64,000 nt of DNA, taken from Quercus robur. Taxonomy: Eukaryota; Streptophyta; Magnoliopsida; Fagales; Fagaceae. Location: NCBI RefSeq assembly GCF_932294415.1, contig NC_065545.1:42880327-42944326 (forward strand), given 5' to 3'. The notes below the pieces were generated by a model. That model was not told the DNA's origin and did not search any database. It saw only the letters and a program-made list of their open reading frames with translations. This document shows, in pieces, positions 1-13,810 of this stretch. Made by a program: the position numbers and the translations under genes. The number at the start of each line of letters is the position of its first letter. The first letter of the stretch is position 1.

Positions 1-1449
1 GGTGATTTAGAGGAGGAAGTGTACATGTCCTTACCACAGGGCTATCACAGCAAGGGGGGCTGTGCAACAGATGCTAGACCTCTTGTATGCAGGTTGAGAA
101 AGTCACTATATGGTTTGAAGCAGGCCAGCAGGCAATGGCATGCTAAACTATCCACAACAATCACTGAAATGGGTTTTGTTCAATCAAAATCTGATTATGC
201 ACTATTTGTGCATTCAAAAGGCTCTAATTTTACTGCCCTCTTGGTCTATGTAGATGATATATTGATCACAGGCAATGATGCTCAATGTGTAGCAGATTTG
301 AAAGCACTCTTGGATGTTAAGTTTGGGATAAAAGACTTAGGAACCTTGAAATATTTTCTGGGGTTAGAAGTGGCAAGGAGTGATAAGGGTATTACTCTTA
401 ATCAGAGAAAATATGCATTAGAAGTTTTGACAGACTCGGGTATGATAGGCTGCAAGCCTATGAAAACTCCTATGGAGCAGCATCTTAGATTGTCAAAGGA
501 TGAAGGAGAGTTAATTGATGATCCTTCACAGTACAGAAGGCTTATAGGCAGATTGATGTATTTAACCTTGACAAGACCAGACATCTGTTATGCAGTGAAT
601 AGGTTAAGTCAATTTTTGAGCAAGCCTAGGCACCCTCACATGGTGGCAGCTCTAAGAGTCTTACAATACATCAAGGGTACTCCAGGGCAGGGGTTATTTT
701 TCTCAGCTAACTCAGATTTTCAATTAAAGGCTTTTTGTGATGCAGACTGGGCAGGATGCCCTGACACTAGGAGATCTTTGACAGGATATTGCATTTTCCC
801 TGGTGAGACTTTGATATCCTGGAGGTCCAAGAAACAAAATACAGTATCGAGATCCTCAGCAGAGGCTGAGTATAGATCAATGGCTTCAACATGTTGTGAA
901 ATCACTTGGTTGCTATATCTGCTTGAAGACTTCAAAATTGAGCACTCCAAGGCTGCACTACTCTACTGTGACAACAAGGCAGCCTTGCACATAGCTGCAA
1001 ACCCAGTATTCCATGAGAGAACCAAACATATAGAGGTGGATTGCCATTTAGTCAGGGAAAAGATACAGGCAGGAATGATTAAGACTTTTCATGTCAGGAC
1101 CAATTTACAACTAGCTGATGTGTTTACTAAAGCACTTGGTGCGCCTGCATTCCTGGATTTGATTAGTAGATTGGGATTACTCAATCTTTTCAGTCCTCAT
1201 ATTACTTATCCACAATCATTGCAAGACTCAGAAGCTATTTCCACAGCAGAAGCAGCTCTGGTCTTGAGGGGGGCTGTTAAGAAGATCAAACAAAGAAGTA
1301 AACCTGAAGCAGTGTTGAATAAAGGAAGACAAACTCGTGTAAAGAGAATTACAGAACAAAAGAAGAAAAAGAGATTAAACGACAGTAGCAACAGTAGCTT
1401 TAGTATATTGCTGAGAAAGCTACTTGTAGCATTGAAAGGAATAAGTTAA
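1..1449 (+). CDS. Copia polyprotein, C-terminal part (RT-RNase H), partial at 5' end
   Basis: This fragment is the end of a Copia Pol polyprotein, which copies element RNA into DNA inside virus-like particles. The frame enters from outside the window. RT motifs are visible in order: LPQGY near 33-47, [12 protein letters not shown] near 103-138, and the catalytic [11 protein letters not shown] near 247-279. RNase H follows, with [18 protein letters not shown] near 739-792, SSAEAEYRS near 853-879, [10 protein letters not shown] near 964-993 and KHIEVDCH near 1024-1047. There is no internal stop. The last 58 or so residues, after about 1275, run into the LTR and are lysine-rich; they are probably not ancestral Pol sequence. 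The gag, protease and integrase parts lie to the left of the window. The lineage within Copia was not assigned. Confidence 0.85.
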   Translation, partial: GDLEEEVYMSLPQGYHSKGGCATDARPLVCRLRKSLYGLKQASRQWHAKLSTTITEMGFVQSKSDYALFVHSKGSNFTALLVYVDDILITGNDAQCVADLKALLDVKFGIKDLGTLKYFLGLEVARSDKGITLNQRKYALEVLTDSGMIGCKPMKTPMEQHLRLSKDEGELIDDPSQYRRLIGRLMYLTLTRPDICYAVNRLSQFLSKPRHPHMVAALRVLQYIKGTPGQGLFFSANSDFQLKAFCDADWAGCPDTRRSLTGYCIFPGETLISWRSKKQNTVSRSSAEAEYRSMASTCCEITWLLYLLEDFKIEHSKAALLYCDNKAALHIAANPVFHERTKHIEVDCHLVREKIQAGMIKTFHVRTNLQLADVFTKALGAPAFLDLISRLGLLNLFSPHITYPQSLQDSEAISTAEAALVLRGAVKKIKQRSKPEAVLNKGRQTRVKRITEQKKKKRLNDSSNSSFSILLRKLLVALKGIS

Positions 1450-1787
1450 GCACGAGAGATGCACATGGGTATCTGAGGAGCTGTTACTGGACAGATGGCT
1501 TAAGGTTATTGGAGGAGTGGAATTTGGGAAGTCGTTGGGAAGTTGTTACAGGTGGTTAGGAAGGTTGTTAATTTCCCGCTCTTTTATTTTTCTGGTACAG
1601 TAGAGATTAGTTGTATAAATGTAAAGATATCTTTTGTAATTCATTCATTCTATTGTAATCACAAAACCAGAGCAATAAAATCTCTCTTTCATACAGAAAA
1701 TTTCTCTCTTCATTGTTGAAGATTCTCACAAGTTTCTTTGATATTTTGCTTGATTGTGATGCTCTGTTTTTCGTTTCTGATCTTTAA
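1275..1787 (+). repeat. Probable 3' LTR of the left Copia element
   Basis: It begins TGTTAAGAAG directly after a G-rich polypurine tract (GAGGGGGGC). It holds an AATAAA-type polyadenylation signal near 1674 and a T-rich 3' part. The right end at 1787 is set by the start of CDC48C homology, not by a recognisable CA end. The second LTR is outside the window, so length and identity cannot be checked. Confidence 0.6.
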
Positions 1788-4394
<2,607 letters not shown>

Positions 4395-6468
4395 GGAAAT
4401 TGAGACAAACGGGATGTTCCTTCCTTCCTCATCAAACCATCTTCTCAGGCTGTGAGCTTCTGGATAATTTGGCTCAATAAATAGTTGAGTGGTAGAGATG
4501 GTACCCAATGACTTCCCATTGAAGTCATTTACTCTACCTGTTTTCACAGCTAGAACAGGGAAAAGCCCTGAATCACACATATTTTGCAGACTCTGTCCTT
4601 CTGCATTGCAAAAGTTTCCCCACAGAGTTAATTCAACACTTCGGCCAGACATGTCCTTCAAGTGTAGGATTCTCCGCTGAGTTTCAGTACCATTTTTTCT
4701 CATTATTGAAGCAGAGGGACTGACAAAAGTTACAATACCAATAATGTCCATAATGCTGTTGTTGTCCATGCCTTCAATATCACTTATATGACGGAAGTGA
4801 AACTGCTGCTGTGGAATTGAGCTGTCGTCGTCAAAGCAAGGCTGTACTATTGACGTGCTCTCTAAGAAAATTTCCTGGTCATTTGGGAGGTGGTTATAAG
4901 CTTTTTGAGCAGGTCTTAAGCTTCCCTTGGAAATCAGATAAACCTTACCAACTTCAATCTGGTTGAAGAATTGATCAGCCACAGCATTAAAGCAAGTTAC
5001 CTGAATTTCTCCACCGTCAGAATCAAGAAGATAAAAACTGAATAGTTTACCATCACCGCGGGGATTATTGTAGTGCTTAAGTTCTCCTTTTGCTGTAACT
5101 CTAGCCTTAATTGTCCAATTCAGAGCAGCAATGGGAATTATCCTAGGGGGAGCTTCATTTCTAGCTATTGGTTCTCTGTTAGTGTACATTGAAGATGGTT
5201 GTTGATACACAGGCTGAGGTTGGTGGGAAGAGGTATTTAGAGGTGGTTGCGAAGCTTCTGATCTAGGGTTGCGGAAACTCTGCTCACCATATGAACCACC
5301 TAACGACACTGATCCAGGATATCCAGCACTAGACTCTGTCTTAGGGTAAGCAGCAGGCACATTTGGTGCAGCATATCTCCCTGAGTCAGGATTATTAGAA
5401 TAAGCATTGCCATATGATTGATTTATTTTAGGAGGCTCCATAGATGCTCCAGCTGCATTCGGTTTATTAACCAGACCACCAACAGGTGAACTTCCAGGAA
5501 ATGATTGGGGATTCCCAGTTCCTGTCCCTGGTTGGCCAGCTGGGGATTGTACAACCACAGGTTTTGCCACTGGTACAGGTTCTCCAATGAGATCACTTTT
5601 CTCAATTATCAAATCCAAATCAACAATGATAATAATCCTGCTTGCAGTCAAAAGAATCAACATGTCATCACCAAAATAATAATAGTCATGGAGCTGGGAA
5701 ATTGAATGTAAATAATAGATAATGTATAATGACACAGAAGAAAAACTCATTAAATTATTACGTTTTCATAGGTAAATACAACTCACACACCCTCAAGGCA
5801 TTAGACTAATTGCATTTCCCCTCCATGTTGTAGAGGTAGGAAATGTTATTTATTTATTTTTTTTATAACGTAGGAGAACTTCACTCAGATTAGTTGCACG
5901 TCATATAAAATATTGCACAACAATCCTCACTGTTAATCAAACTCTTTCGAACAATTGACCTTACCCGCTAGAATCAGTTATGAGGTAATTCAAGGACTTT
6001 TCAACCCTAACAAGTTGAGTAGTTTATCCTCGTGCCCAGGAGGCAGAGGTAGTAAATGTTATTTGGTCGAAAGACCATTTATTGCACAAAATAAGAACTT
6101 CCAAAATAGGAAACTTCTACTCATATAAGGAAAAGCATGTCTTACAACGAAAAAGACAAACGCAATCCACTTAAGATTGGACTGCTTACCATATACAGAG
6201 ATAAAGGCAATTACTAAATAACCCTGAACATGACCTTTCTAAATTTAGGCATAACTGAACAAGATACAGGATAACAAATTTGACCATGTCCCACCATAAC
6301 AACACTCTAATGAGGCAACTGTGGTGGGACATGGGACTTCAAAAACATACATTAATAATCTGGTGTCCCATCAACCAAATAGTGGAGGATTCTTTCATAA
6401 AATATAATAATTGTATGTAAAATAGAAGTAGAAGATTCACTGGGTGGGTGTAAAGAAATGTCAGAGAG

Positions 6469-6508
<40 letters not shown>
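6469..6508 (+). repeat. Poly(A) run of 40
   Basis: An uninterrupted A tract inside RPA1 intron 1. No retroelement body could be recognised directly to its left. Confidence 0.9.
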
Positions 6509-6510
<2 letters not shown>

Positions 6511-7255
6511 GACAAAAGATACCTTACTAATTTATGTAACTGAAGACGATTTTATTGAACTCTCTTTTTACCTATAATAAAAAAAAAAGGACGATTTTAG
6601 AAGACTAGGACTAGTGAAACAAACTAATATCCCAAGTTCCAACGGTAAAGTTCACCTTCCCGACTTCCTTTATGACAAACTGGAATAAAAACTATATGAC
6701 TACGAGCAATGCTTTTAATTGGTATGTTACACATCTAATGGGTCTTGAACCCAAGACTTCACTCTCCACCGCTCTTACATTCTCCACCTTGCTCTTACAT
6801 GAGGAGGCGTTGGTTGACCTAGTGCTCAATGGAAAAGGCTAATTAGAAATGAATTCATCAATCAACTAAAAGGATCTTATGCTTCCAACAGTGTTACAGA
6901 CAACATTTTACTAAGACACATGGTAGGATATCAGCAATAGCAAGTGTCACTTCCTCGGTTCAATATTAAATTATTAATGATGGTTGGTGCGCTTAAGATT
7001 TAAGGCATGATAAAAGGTTTTAAATTTAAAGATATTTATGTCAAAATAATATTAGAGTATCTTCATTTTTCTGATAGTATAAAGCTTATCACATGACTCT
7101 CCCTGTCCAAGAGTGCATGGCCATGTGAAAACATTGGTAAACAGAAATTTACAAAGGAGAAAGAATACCATCAAGTTTATGAATCTGGGTGTAAAGTATA
7201 CCGTCAAAGTTGAAAAACCTTGTTCATTCTCTTAAGATTGGTCAGACATGAGAAT

Positions 7256-7490
7256 AATTTTGATTGAAGAGAAGGGTTCAAGTGAGAGCCCAGCATTAGT
7301 GGCATCCTTTGTGGTGCCCCATGTTTGTGGTTTGAACCACACCCCCCTCCCCCCATCTACCTATCAAAAAATCTTTATTTTATTATTTATTTATTTTTAT
7401 AAAACTCAATTTGAGGGTGGGAGATTTGATCCTTGGATGTCTCCCTTGAAGACACCAATTAGAAGAGCCAACTAATTGAGTTATAAGACT
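7256..7490. repeat. SINE-like sequences, possibly head to head
   Basis: The left half has a box-B-like GGTTTGAACC on the plus strand (about 7330). The right half, read on the minus strand, has CTCAATTAGTTGGC and GGATCAAATCTCCC, which resemble box A and box B of a tRNA-derived SINE. Family assignment is not possible by eye. Confidence 0.35.
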
Positions 7491-7628
7491 CTTAGATGCT
7501 CATCAAAAAAAATTTTTTTGCATGGCTGGAAAAAACTTCCTTGACACTAATGAGTTTACCTTGCAAAGATATGGGAAATGAAACCCGTCCTCCTCTTTTT
7601 CACTTCACCTTATGATAATGAAACCTCA

Positions 7629-7889
7629 GGGTCCGTTTGGATTGAACTTATTTTTACTGAAACTGAAAATACTGTAGCGAAATAATTTTTATAGGTGTAA
7701 ATAGTATTATGGGGCCAATTTTTAATGAAATAGTGGCTGAAAAGGGAAATTTGTGAGACTCATAAACAGTGTACTGTTTACAGTTGATTTGGTCAAATAG
7801 TGCAGCTGGAACCAAAAAAAAAAAAAAAAAAAACGAAACGTGATTTTCACAAAACGTAGACGCGCAACGCCGAATCCAAAAGGGCACCC
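7629..7889. mobile_element. MITE, GGGTCCGTTTGGATT family, copy 1
   Basis: It starts GGGTCCGTTTGGATTG and ends with the imperfect inverse CGAATCCAAAAGGGCACCC. The inside contains AATACTGTAGC, TAAATAGTATT and an ACGCGCAACGC tail, all shared with the copies at 9158-9675 and 28179-28428. A clear target duplication was not seen for this copy. Confidence 0.6.
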
Positions 7890-8545
7890 AGTATGATGAA
7901 AGTCTTTGGAAGTCTAAGACAGTAAAAGTACCCCTGCCCCCCACCCTCTTCTCCTTTCTTATCTCTACATACACATTACTGCATTGTTACTTCCCTGAAC
8001 GGAACTATTATAAAACTATAGAGCTTGGTCACTGTTTAGATTGATATCTAAACAAATATTTTTATTAAATCAGCAAAATATCTACTTCCCTACAAGTAAA
8101 TATTACTAATTGAATCCGGTCTTTGCTTGCGAAAGTTGAGGTTATTGAGTAAATTTCAATTGTTAAATGAAACTATAATAGCACACATGTTTCTATTGAC
8201 AATACCCATTAAAGTTGCTTCTACAGAAAAAAAGTTGTTCAAAATTAAAACCCACAAAAAAAAAAAAAAAAAAAATCCATTATGTAACAAGAAACGTTAA
8301 GAGAATTAATCATAAAATCAATTAAATATAAGACAAGTTGAACACAAACTTTACACTAATTTTGGTACAGTACATTAGATTCTCCAATCCAAATAAATGT
8401 GGTTGCACATTAATCAGTTAAACACAAACAGATTTGCTTAAATTCAATTACCCAAATTTTGATTCGCAATTTTGCATCTAAAAAGGCCCTCGATAGATAG
8501 ATAAACATTTGAAGTTGTCGCTTAGGCCTAAAATCATATCTTGAC

Positions 8546-8568
8546 TATATATATATATATATATATAT
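8546..8568. repeat. TA microsatellite
   Basis: A TA dinucleotide run just inside RPA1 intron 1, downstream of exon 1 on the minus strand. Confidence 0.8.
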
Positions 8569-8984
8569 TTTTTGATGAATAATCATATCTAGACTGTTGA
8601 AAACAAAAAAACAAAACAAAACCCACATAAGGAACAAGGATAAGGAAAGGGATTGAGTGACTGACATGCGTCTTTGGACTTCGTTACAGACGAATTGGGT
8701 CAAACGAACAATGGAGCCTTTCTGCAACTTGCCATCATTGACGAAATAGTTTTTCTGAGTAGCTAAAATGCCCTGTTGCTGGTGGGTCCCATCGGAGAGA
8801 ACAACCCAATACCGCTCGGTACTGCTACTGCTACTGGGCTGTTGTTGGGCTTTGGTCACCACCTGCATCACTTTTATCACTTGTAGTATTGGCTTCACCC
8901 CTTCATCCTCCGCCTTCAGTTCCCCTCTGCACATCTTCATTATCGCTCCTTCCGTCAGATTCATCGCCATTTGCACTGTCGAGA

Positions 8985-9085
8985 GAGATTGAGATTGAGA
9001 GAGAGAGAGAAAGAGAGACAGAGAGAGAGAAGAGAACCATAGAATGAAAGGAATTGGAATATGAGAGAGAGAGAAAGCATTAAAA
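8985..9085 (-). promoter_or_regulatory. Purine-rich (GA) stretch in the probable RPA1 5' UTR
   Basis: Directly upstream of the RPA1 start codon (ATG at 8970 on the minus strand) the plus strand is a broken GAGA run. Such CT/GA microsatellites are common in plant 5' leaders. No clear TATA box was identified upstream. Confidence 0.45.
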
Positions 9086-9157
9086 TTTCTTGAGTCTTAA
9101 GCAAACCAATTTGAAAGGTTCATTCTCTCTCCAATTTTTTGACTAATGGTTGTATTA

Positions 9158-9675
9158 GGGTCCGTTTGGATACAGCTGAAAACTGAAAACTAAAACTGAA
9201 AATTGAAAAATACTGTAGCAAAATAATTTTTAAATGTGTAAATAGTATTGTGAGACCATTTTTAATGAAAAAGTTGATAAAAATTGATATTTGTGGGTCC
9301 ATGAATAGTGCACAAATGCACTGTTCACGGTTGAAAAAGTCAGCCTTTACGGCTGAAAGCAAAAAAAAAAAGGCTGAAACGCGTTTTGCGCCAAGACGTG
9401 GACGCAAAACGCGCAAACCAAACATAGCTTTAGTGAGCGTTTGGATTGCGCGTTTTGCGCACCTACATTCAGCATTTTTCTTTTTTAGCACATAAACAGT
9501 AAAATCACATGAAGCAGAGACAAAAATTATTGTTCGTGCACTATAGCAGTACTGTTCACGCATTTAAAAATATTAAAAATGGTCTCACAATACTATTTAC
9601 ACATTTAAAAATGATTTTGCTACAGTATTTTCAGTTTTCAGTTTCAGCAAAAATAAGTTATATCCAAATGGACCC
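9158..9675. mobile_element. Head-to-head MITE pair with TTA target duplication
   Basis: The left end GGGTCCGTTTGGATAC and right end ATCCAAATGGACCC are inverse. Subterminal blocks (TACTGTAGCAAAATAATTTT, GTAAATAGTATTGTGAGACC) are also inverted over more than 100 bp on each side. TTA is present at 9155-9157 and 9676-9678. Removing the insert and one TTA rebuilds the uninterrupted 240-bp repeat seen at 10740 and 10980, which proves the boundaries. The centre (about 9400-9460) carries a second inverted pair around GCGCAAACCAAAC and GTTTGGATTGCGCG, so this looks like two related units joined head to head. Confidence 0.8.
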
Positions 9676-11657
9676 TTAATATTTTGAGGATATCAAGGTA
9701 GAAACATAATGAAGTTCTCTTTCTCTTTTTGGTATGCCAAAACAACATTTTGGGTTTTTTTAGACACCCAATGCTAATGCCTTTAGTGCTATTATGACAA
9801 CTAAACTTATTGTCAAAGATATTGACTACCTGTGCATTACTATTTCTTAATTCTTAAGCAAACCAATTTGAAAGGTTCAAACTCTCTGCAATTCTTTGAC
9901 TAATGGTTTGAATTAATGTTTTGAGGATATCAAGGTAGAAAAGTAATGAAGTTAGTTTCTTTTGCATGGTCTTTTATTTATGTTTTGATAGATAAGATAA
10001 TATTTCAACTTATTCACTAGGGCTGTATATGAGTTAAGTTTTGTCAAATATTGAATGTTCAAACTCAGGTAAATGATAAATGTAAAATGGTAATAACTTG
10101 TGCATTGCATAGAATGGATGCATTTAGCAAAATATTGTTGGTATTTTGTGTCCAACATGGTAATAACTTTCAAATCAACACTTTTCTAGTTTTCCTCCCA
10201 TTAAGACAATTCTTGTTATAACTGTAGGTGAAATTTTATTGCTAAAATTTTTGAAACTGCTACTTAAATTCAAATTCTCCTATAAGTTTTTAGGAAACTT
10301 TAAAAAGTGTGATATCTATTTTTATTATTTGGAAAATCTACCATAATTTTTTTTAAAAATTATGTAATATAGAAGTGGGTCACTTTTAAAGCCAAATGCC
10401 AATTTGTGTGAGAGTGAGACTCTATTCTACAAAAAGTAAAGTAATGAAACTATGGGGGCACTTTTTTCATTTAGTATCCAAAAATTTGCTATTTTTTGCT
10501 CAAGTGGCACATTGGATGGAGGGTTTTGTTCTGTTCTCTCTCTCTCTCTCTGTGTCTCTCTTTGGTGTGCTAAAACAACATTTTGGTTTTTTTTTAGCAC
10601 ACCCAATGCTAATGCTCTTAGCGCTATTATGACACCTAAACTTATTTTTAGGGATACTAACTTACTAAGCATTACAATTTCTTAATTGTAAAGCAAACCA
10701 ATTTGAAAGGTTCATACTCTCTCCATTTTGTTGACTAATGGTTGAATTAATGTTTTGAGGATATCAAGGTAGAAATATAATGAAGTTCTCTTTCTCTTTT
10801 TGGTGTGCTAAAACAACATTTTGGGATTTTAGCACACTTAATGCTAATGCTCTTAGCGCTATTTTGACACCTAAACTTATTGTCAAGGATACTGACTCAC
10901 TGAGTGTTACAATTTCTTAATTCTTAAGCAAACCAATTTGAAAGGTTTATACTCTCTCCAAATTCTTTACTAATGGTTGAATTAATGGTTTGAGGATATC
11001 AAGGTAGAAACATAATGAAATTCTCTTTCTCTTTTTAGTGTGCTAAAACAACATTTTGGGTTTTTTTAGCACACCCATTACTAATGCTCTTAGCGTTATT
11101 ATGACACCTAAACTTATTGTCAAGGATACTGAGTCACTGAGTGTTACAGTTTCTTAATTCTTAAGCAAACCAATTTGAAAGGGTCATACTCTCTCCAATT
11201 TTTTGCTTAATGGTTGGACTAATGTTTTGAGGATGTCAAGGTAGAAAGGTAATGAAGTTAGCTTCTTTTGCATGGTCTTTTATTTATGTTTTGATAGATA
11301 AGATAATATTTCAACTTATTACCTATGGCATCCCTAGGGCTGTATATGAGTTGAGTTTTGTCAAATATTGAATGTTCAAGCTCGAGTCGATGATAAATGT
11401 AAAATGGTAATAACTTGTGCATTGCATAGAATGGATGCATTTAGCAAAATATTGTTGGTATTTTGTGTTTAGTATGGTAATAACTTTCAAATCAACACTT
11501 CTAGTTTTCCTCCCATTCAGAATAATTCCTATTATAATTATAAGTGAAATTTTATTGCTAAAATTTTTGAAACTTCTACTCAAATTCAAATTCTCCTATC
11601 AGTTTTTAGAAAATTTTAAAAAGTGTGATATCTATTTTTTGTTATTTGGATAATCTA

Positions 11658-11661
<4 letters not shown>

Positions 11662-11687
<26 letters not shown>
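11662..11687. repeat. TA microsatellite
   Basis: A TA run at the end of the higher-order repeat copy, about 95 bp before a solo LTR. Confidence 0.8.
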
Positions 11688-11693
<6 letters not shown>

Positions 11694-11782
11694 TGAAAGT
11701 TGGGTAACACATGTCATGCTTGGTAGTTTGACTGGTAGGTTTCCCAAAATTTTGAGTACAATGTCATTTGGGAGATGGTGGA

Positions 11783-12574
11783 TGTAGGGATGTTAAGCCC
11801 AGCGATATATATGTCTATGTGTATTGGGCCGAAGGCCCAATCCGAGGACATGAAGTAGTCCAATGAGGGGCGAACATAATTACAAGAGTTCGTGTTAGTA
11901 AGTGAAGAGGTTAGTTTTGATCATATGGGTTCATGAGGATGGTTTGAGGATGAATCTCTCCTCGGCTGGGCAAAGCCGAGATCCTAAATGGTAGTCTATT
12001 ATCCAAGGTGGCATTTTAGGAGATTCTTTTGATATGGATAAGCATCATAGAAGCACAGAATAGAGGGAAGTTCTAAAATATCTAAAGAGAAGCTGCTATC
12101 ACCGCATTGAATGCTTTGCACCTAACCAGCTGGTCGCATTAATGTGGAGGTGATACCTAAACAGTAATTTTTAGCTTTATAGCTACTACCAGAGACTTCA
12201 AGAAGGTGTTAATGGGACAAGGATCAAATACCAACAATCTACCTTACACGTGGATGGTAAAAAGGAAAGAAGGGAGATAGTATAAAATGGAAGAGAGACC
12301 CTGAGAGGAGGGGATCAGGAAATTAAGAGAAAAATACTGTAGCAATTAAGAATTGAACTTGTAATCAAGCTTGAGAGAAATATATAAGAACTGATCTTCT
12401 CAGACTGTGCCGATGACGATTTTCTTTAGATTAGGTTAGACTATCTTCATTTTCTTGTCATCTGATTTATTAAAGCCCAGTTTCCAACCCACTCTCTACA
12501 AATTCATTGTATTGGACTTTTTGGACCTATGTTCATTCATCCTTTAGGCTAAGAACTCAAATTTGGTCCTTACA
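11783..12574 (+). mobile_element. Solo LTR, family L1, copy 1
   Basis: The 792-bp block starts TGTAGGG and ends CCTTACA, with identical GTGGA on both sides (11778-11782 and 12575-12579). It shares its whole plan with 38777-39594: GAAGGCCCAAT/GTGGCCTAAGC near the start, GAGGTTAGTTTTG, CCTCGGCT, GCATTAATRTGGAGGTGATRC, TGCCGATGAC, and a TTTGGTCCTTACA end. There is no internal region or second LTR nearby. LTR-LTR recombination leaves exactly such a solo LTR. Whether the family is Gypsy or Copia cannot be told. Orientation is arbitrary. Confidence 0.88.
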
Positions 12575-13237
12575 GTGGAGTATGGGTGTTTCTTTCATTT
12601 CAAAGATTTTTTGAACAGAGAAGAAGGATGGGTGTTTGTATGGGGGCAAATAAGGGGAGACGATTGGGTTGCTCTCTATTGGCTCTTTCTTGGTCGGCCA
12701 ATTTGTGTAAGAGTGAGACTCTACGTTATAGAGAGTAAAGTAATGAAACTCTAGGGGCACTTTTGTCATTTAATATTCAAAAAATTTGCAAACTCTCTCT
12801 CTCTCTCTCTAGTGTGCTAAAACAACATTTCGGGTTTTTCAACACACCCAATGCTAATGCTCTTGGCACTATTATGACACCTATACTTATTGTTAGGGAT
12901 TCCAAGCATTGCAATTTCTTAATTCTCATGCAAACCAATTTGAATGGTTCATACTCTCTCTCCATTTTTTTTTTTTTTTTTTTTTTTTTGTAACGGTTAA
13001 ATTAATATGTTGAGGATGCTGAGGAGGTATTCTTAATTCTTAAGCAAATTAATTTGGAAGGTTAATACTCTCTTTCCAATTTTTTGAGTAACGACTGAAT
13101 TAATGCTTTGAGGATGTCAAGGAGGTAGAAACGAAATGAAGTTAGTCACTTATGCCTATTGTTTTTTTTTTTTTTTTTTCTTTTTTTCTTTTTATTTATT
13201 GGTAGGATAGTGTTTCAACTTATTACCTATGGCATCT
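12575..13237 (+). repeat. Continuation of the ~240-bp repeat region
   Basis: GTGAGACTCTA and GTAATGAAACT near 12713-12752 match 10415-10452, so the solo LTR and its flank separated parts of a higher-order unit. Two diverged copies of the AAGCAAACCAATTTGAAAGG unit follow (about 12929 and 13038), with T runs at 12967-12989 and 13161-13179. No gene was seen. Confidence 0.5.
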
Positions 13238-13709
13238 GCCAAGGTTATAAACGAGTCAAGTTTTGTCAAGTATTGAACATTCATGCTTGGTTTGAGTTTT
13301 AACCTAGTCTACAAAAAATGTTTGAGCTTAAGCTCATCAATTTGTCCAAAAACTTGAGCTCAGCTTGGCTTGACTTGATTCATTAGTCAACCCGAGCATG
13401 AGCTCCATATCAAGCTCTTAAGATTGATATCCAATACAAGTATATTATCAAGCACATATTAAGATAAGAGTTTATTGTTCAAGCCCATATCAAACTTATT
13501 ACCAAGCCCATAAAACCAATCTATGCTCAATTTGCTATATATCGAGCCTAATTGTTCATGAACGATTTTTTTGGCTTGGGCTTAACTTGTTTATTAAACA
13601 AGCCAAAAATTAAGGCTTAAGTTGGCTTGATTATAAACAAACAATGATGAACGAGTTTTTTATTGAGCCAAGTCCGAGATGAACAACTTGGTTCGTTCAC
13701 AGCCCCAAT
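13238..13709. mobile_element. Possible hAT- or Tourist-like MITE with GGGGCTGT-type ends
   Basis: The right end, read inverted, gives GGGGCTGTGAACGAACC. Short deleted relatives starting AGGGCTGTATATGAGT lie at about 10018 and 11335 in the corresponding places of the other higher-order copies. The inside is rich in AGCTTGAGCTC-like words. The left end is decayed and no target duplication was identified. Confidence 0.35.
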
Positions 13710-13711
13710 GT

Positions 13712-13810
13712 CCACTCCATAATGATTGCACTTTATCATTAGGGCAAAACACCAATTGATTTTTGGTATAGGTGGTTAAATCTCATATCTCTTATTCAAG
13801 TGATAAAGTT
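13712..13810 (-). repeat. tRNA-derived SINE relic
   Basis: Read on the minus strand it contains AAACTTTATCACTTGAATAAGAGATATGAGATTTAACC and CAATTGGTGTTTTG in pieces shared with the SINE copies near 60800 and 61210. The box-B region is weak. Confidence 0.4.

Larger units (their letters stand above)
1..1787 (+). mobile_element. 3' part of a Copia LTR retrotransposon, cut by the window edge
   Basis: The reading frame is open from base 1 and encodes Copia reverse transcriptase and RNase H. A purine-rich tract (about 1266-1274) is followed by a likely LTR beginning TGTTAAGAAG at 1275. The element stops at about 1787, where sequence identical to CDC48C exon 3 begins. No TG...CA end or target duplication could be found at that right boundary, so the LTR may be truncated there or the junction may come from a rearrangement rather than a simple insertion. 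Confidence 0.85.
5638..8665 (-). other. RPA1 intron 1 (about 3 kb) with repeats
   Basis: No coding sequence was recognised between the two RPA1 exons. The interval holds a 40-A run (6469-6508), SINE-like sequence near 7256-7490, a MITE at 7629-7889 and a TA run at 8546-8568. The rest is AT-rich sequence without visible structure. Confidence 0.6.
4395..8970 (-). pseudogene. RPA1: Replication protein A 70-kDa subunit (RPA1), 3'-truncated gene
   Basis: RPA1 is the large subunit of the trimeric single-stranded-DNA binding complex used in replication, repair and recombination in the nucleus. Exon 1 (8970-8666) encodes the N-terminal OB domain (NLTEGAIMKM, then RYWVVLSDG and VRLTQFVCNEVQ). Exon 2 (5637 down to 4395) encodes a Pro/Gln/Ser linker, then DBD-A (IPIAALNWTIKARV to STSIVQPC, about 5140-4845) and DBD-B (HFRHISDIEGMDN to FDEEGRNIPFVSIS, about 4810-4398). 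The frame is open through both exons; the exon 1 donor is at 8665 and the acceptor is GCAG just above 5637. After SIS the sequence changes to CDC48C intron DNA and a stop follows two codons later. The zinc-finger DBD-C needed for trimer assembly is absent. About 515 residues remain, against 600-650 in typical plant RPA70. It is a broken gene unless a truncated product is used. Confidence 0.88.
9086..11782 (+). repeat. Array of diverged ~240-bp repeats in a ~1.3-kb higher-order duplication
   Basis: A unit beginning near AAGCAAACCAATTTGAAAGG recurs at about 9100, 9857, 10693, 10927 and 11165. Each is followed by TTTGAGGATATCAAGG, then a hairpin in which GTGTGCTAAAA pairs with TTTTAGCACAC, then CCTAAACTTATTGTCAAGG. 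A longer segment (GCATGGTCTTTTATTTATG through AAAGTGTGATATC) occurs at 9960-10400 and again at 11267-11700, a shift of about 1307 bp. More decayed units lie at 12770-13130, 14090-14330 and 21120-21430. There is no credible coding sequence. Hairpin and flanking duplications suggest an old MITE family amplified by segmental duplication. Confidence 0.7.
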
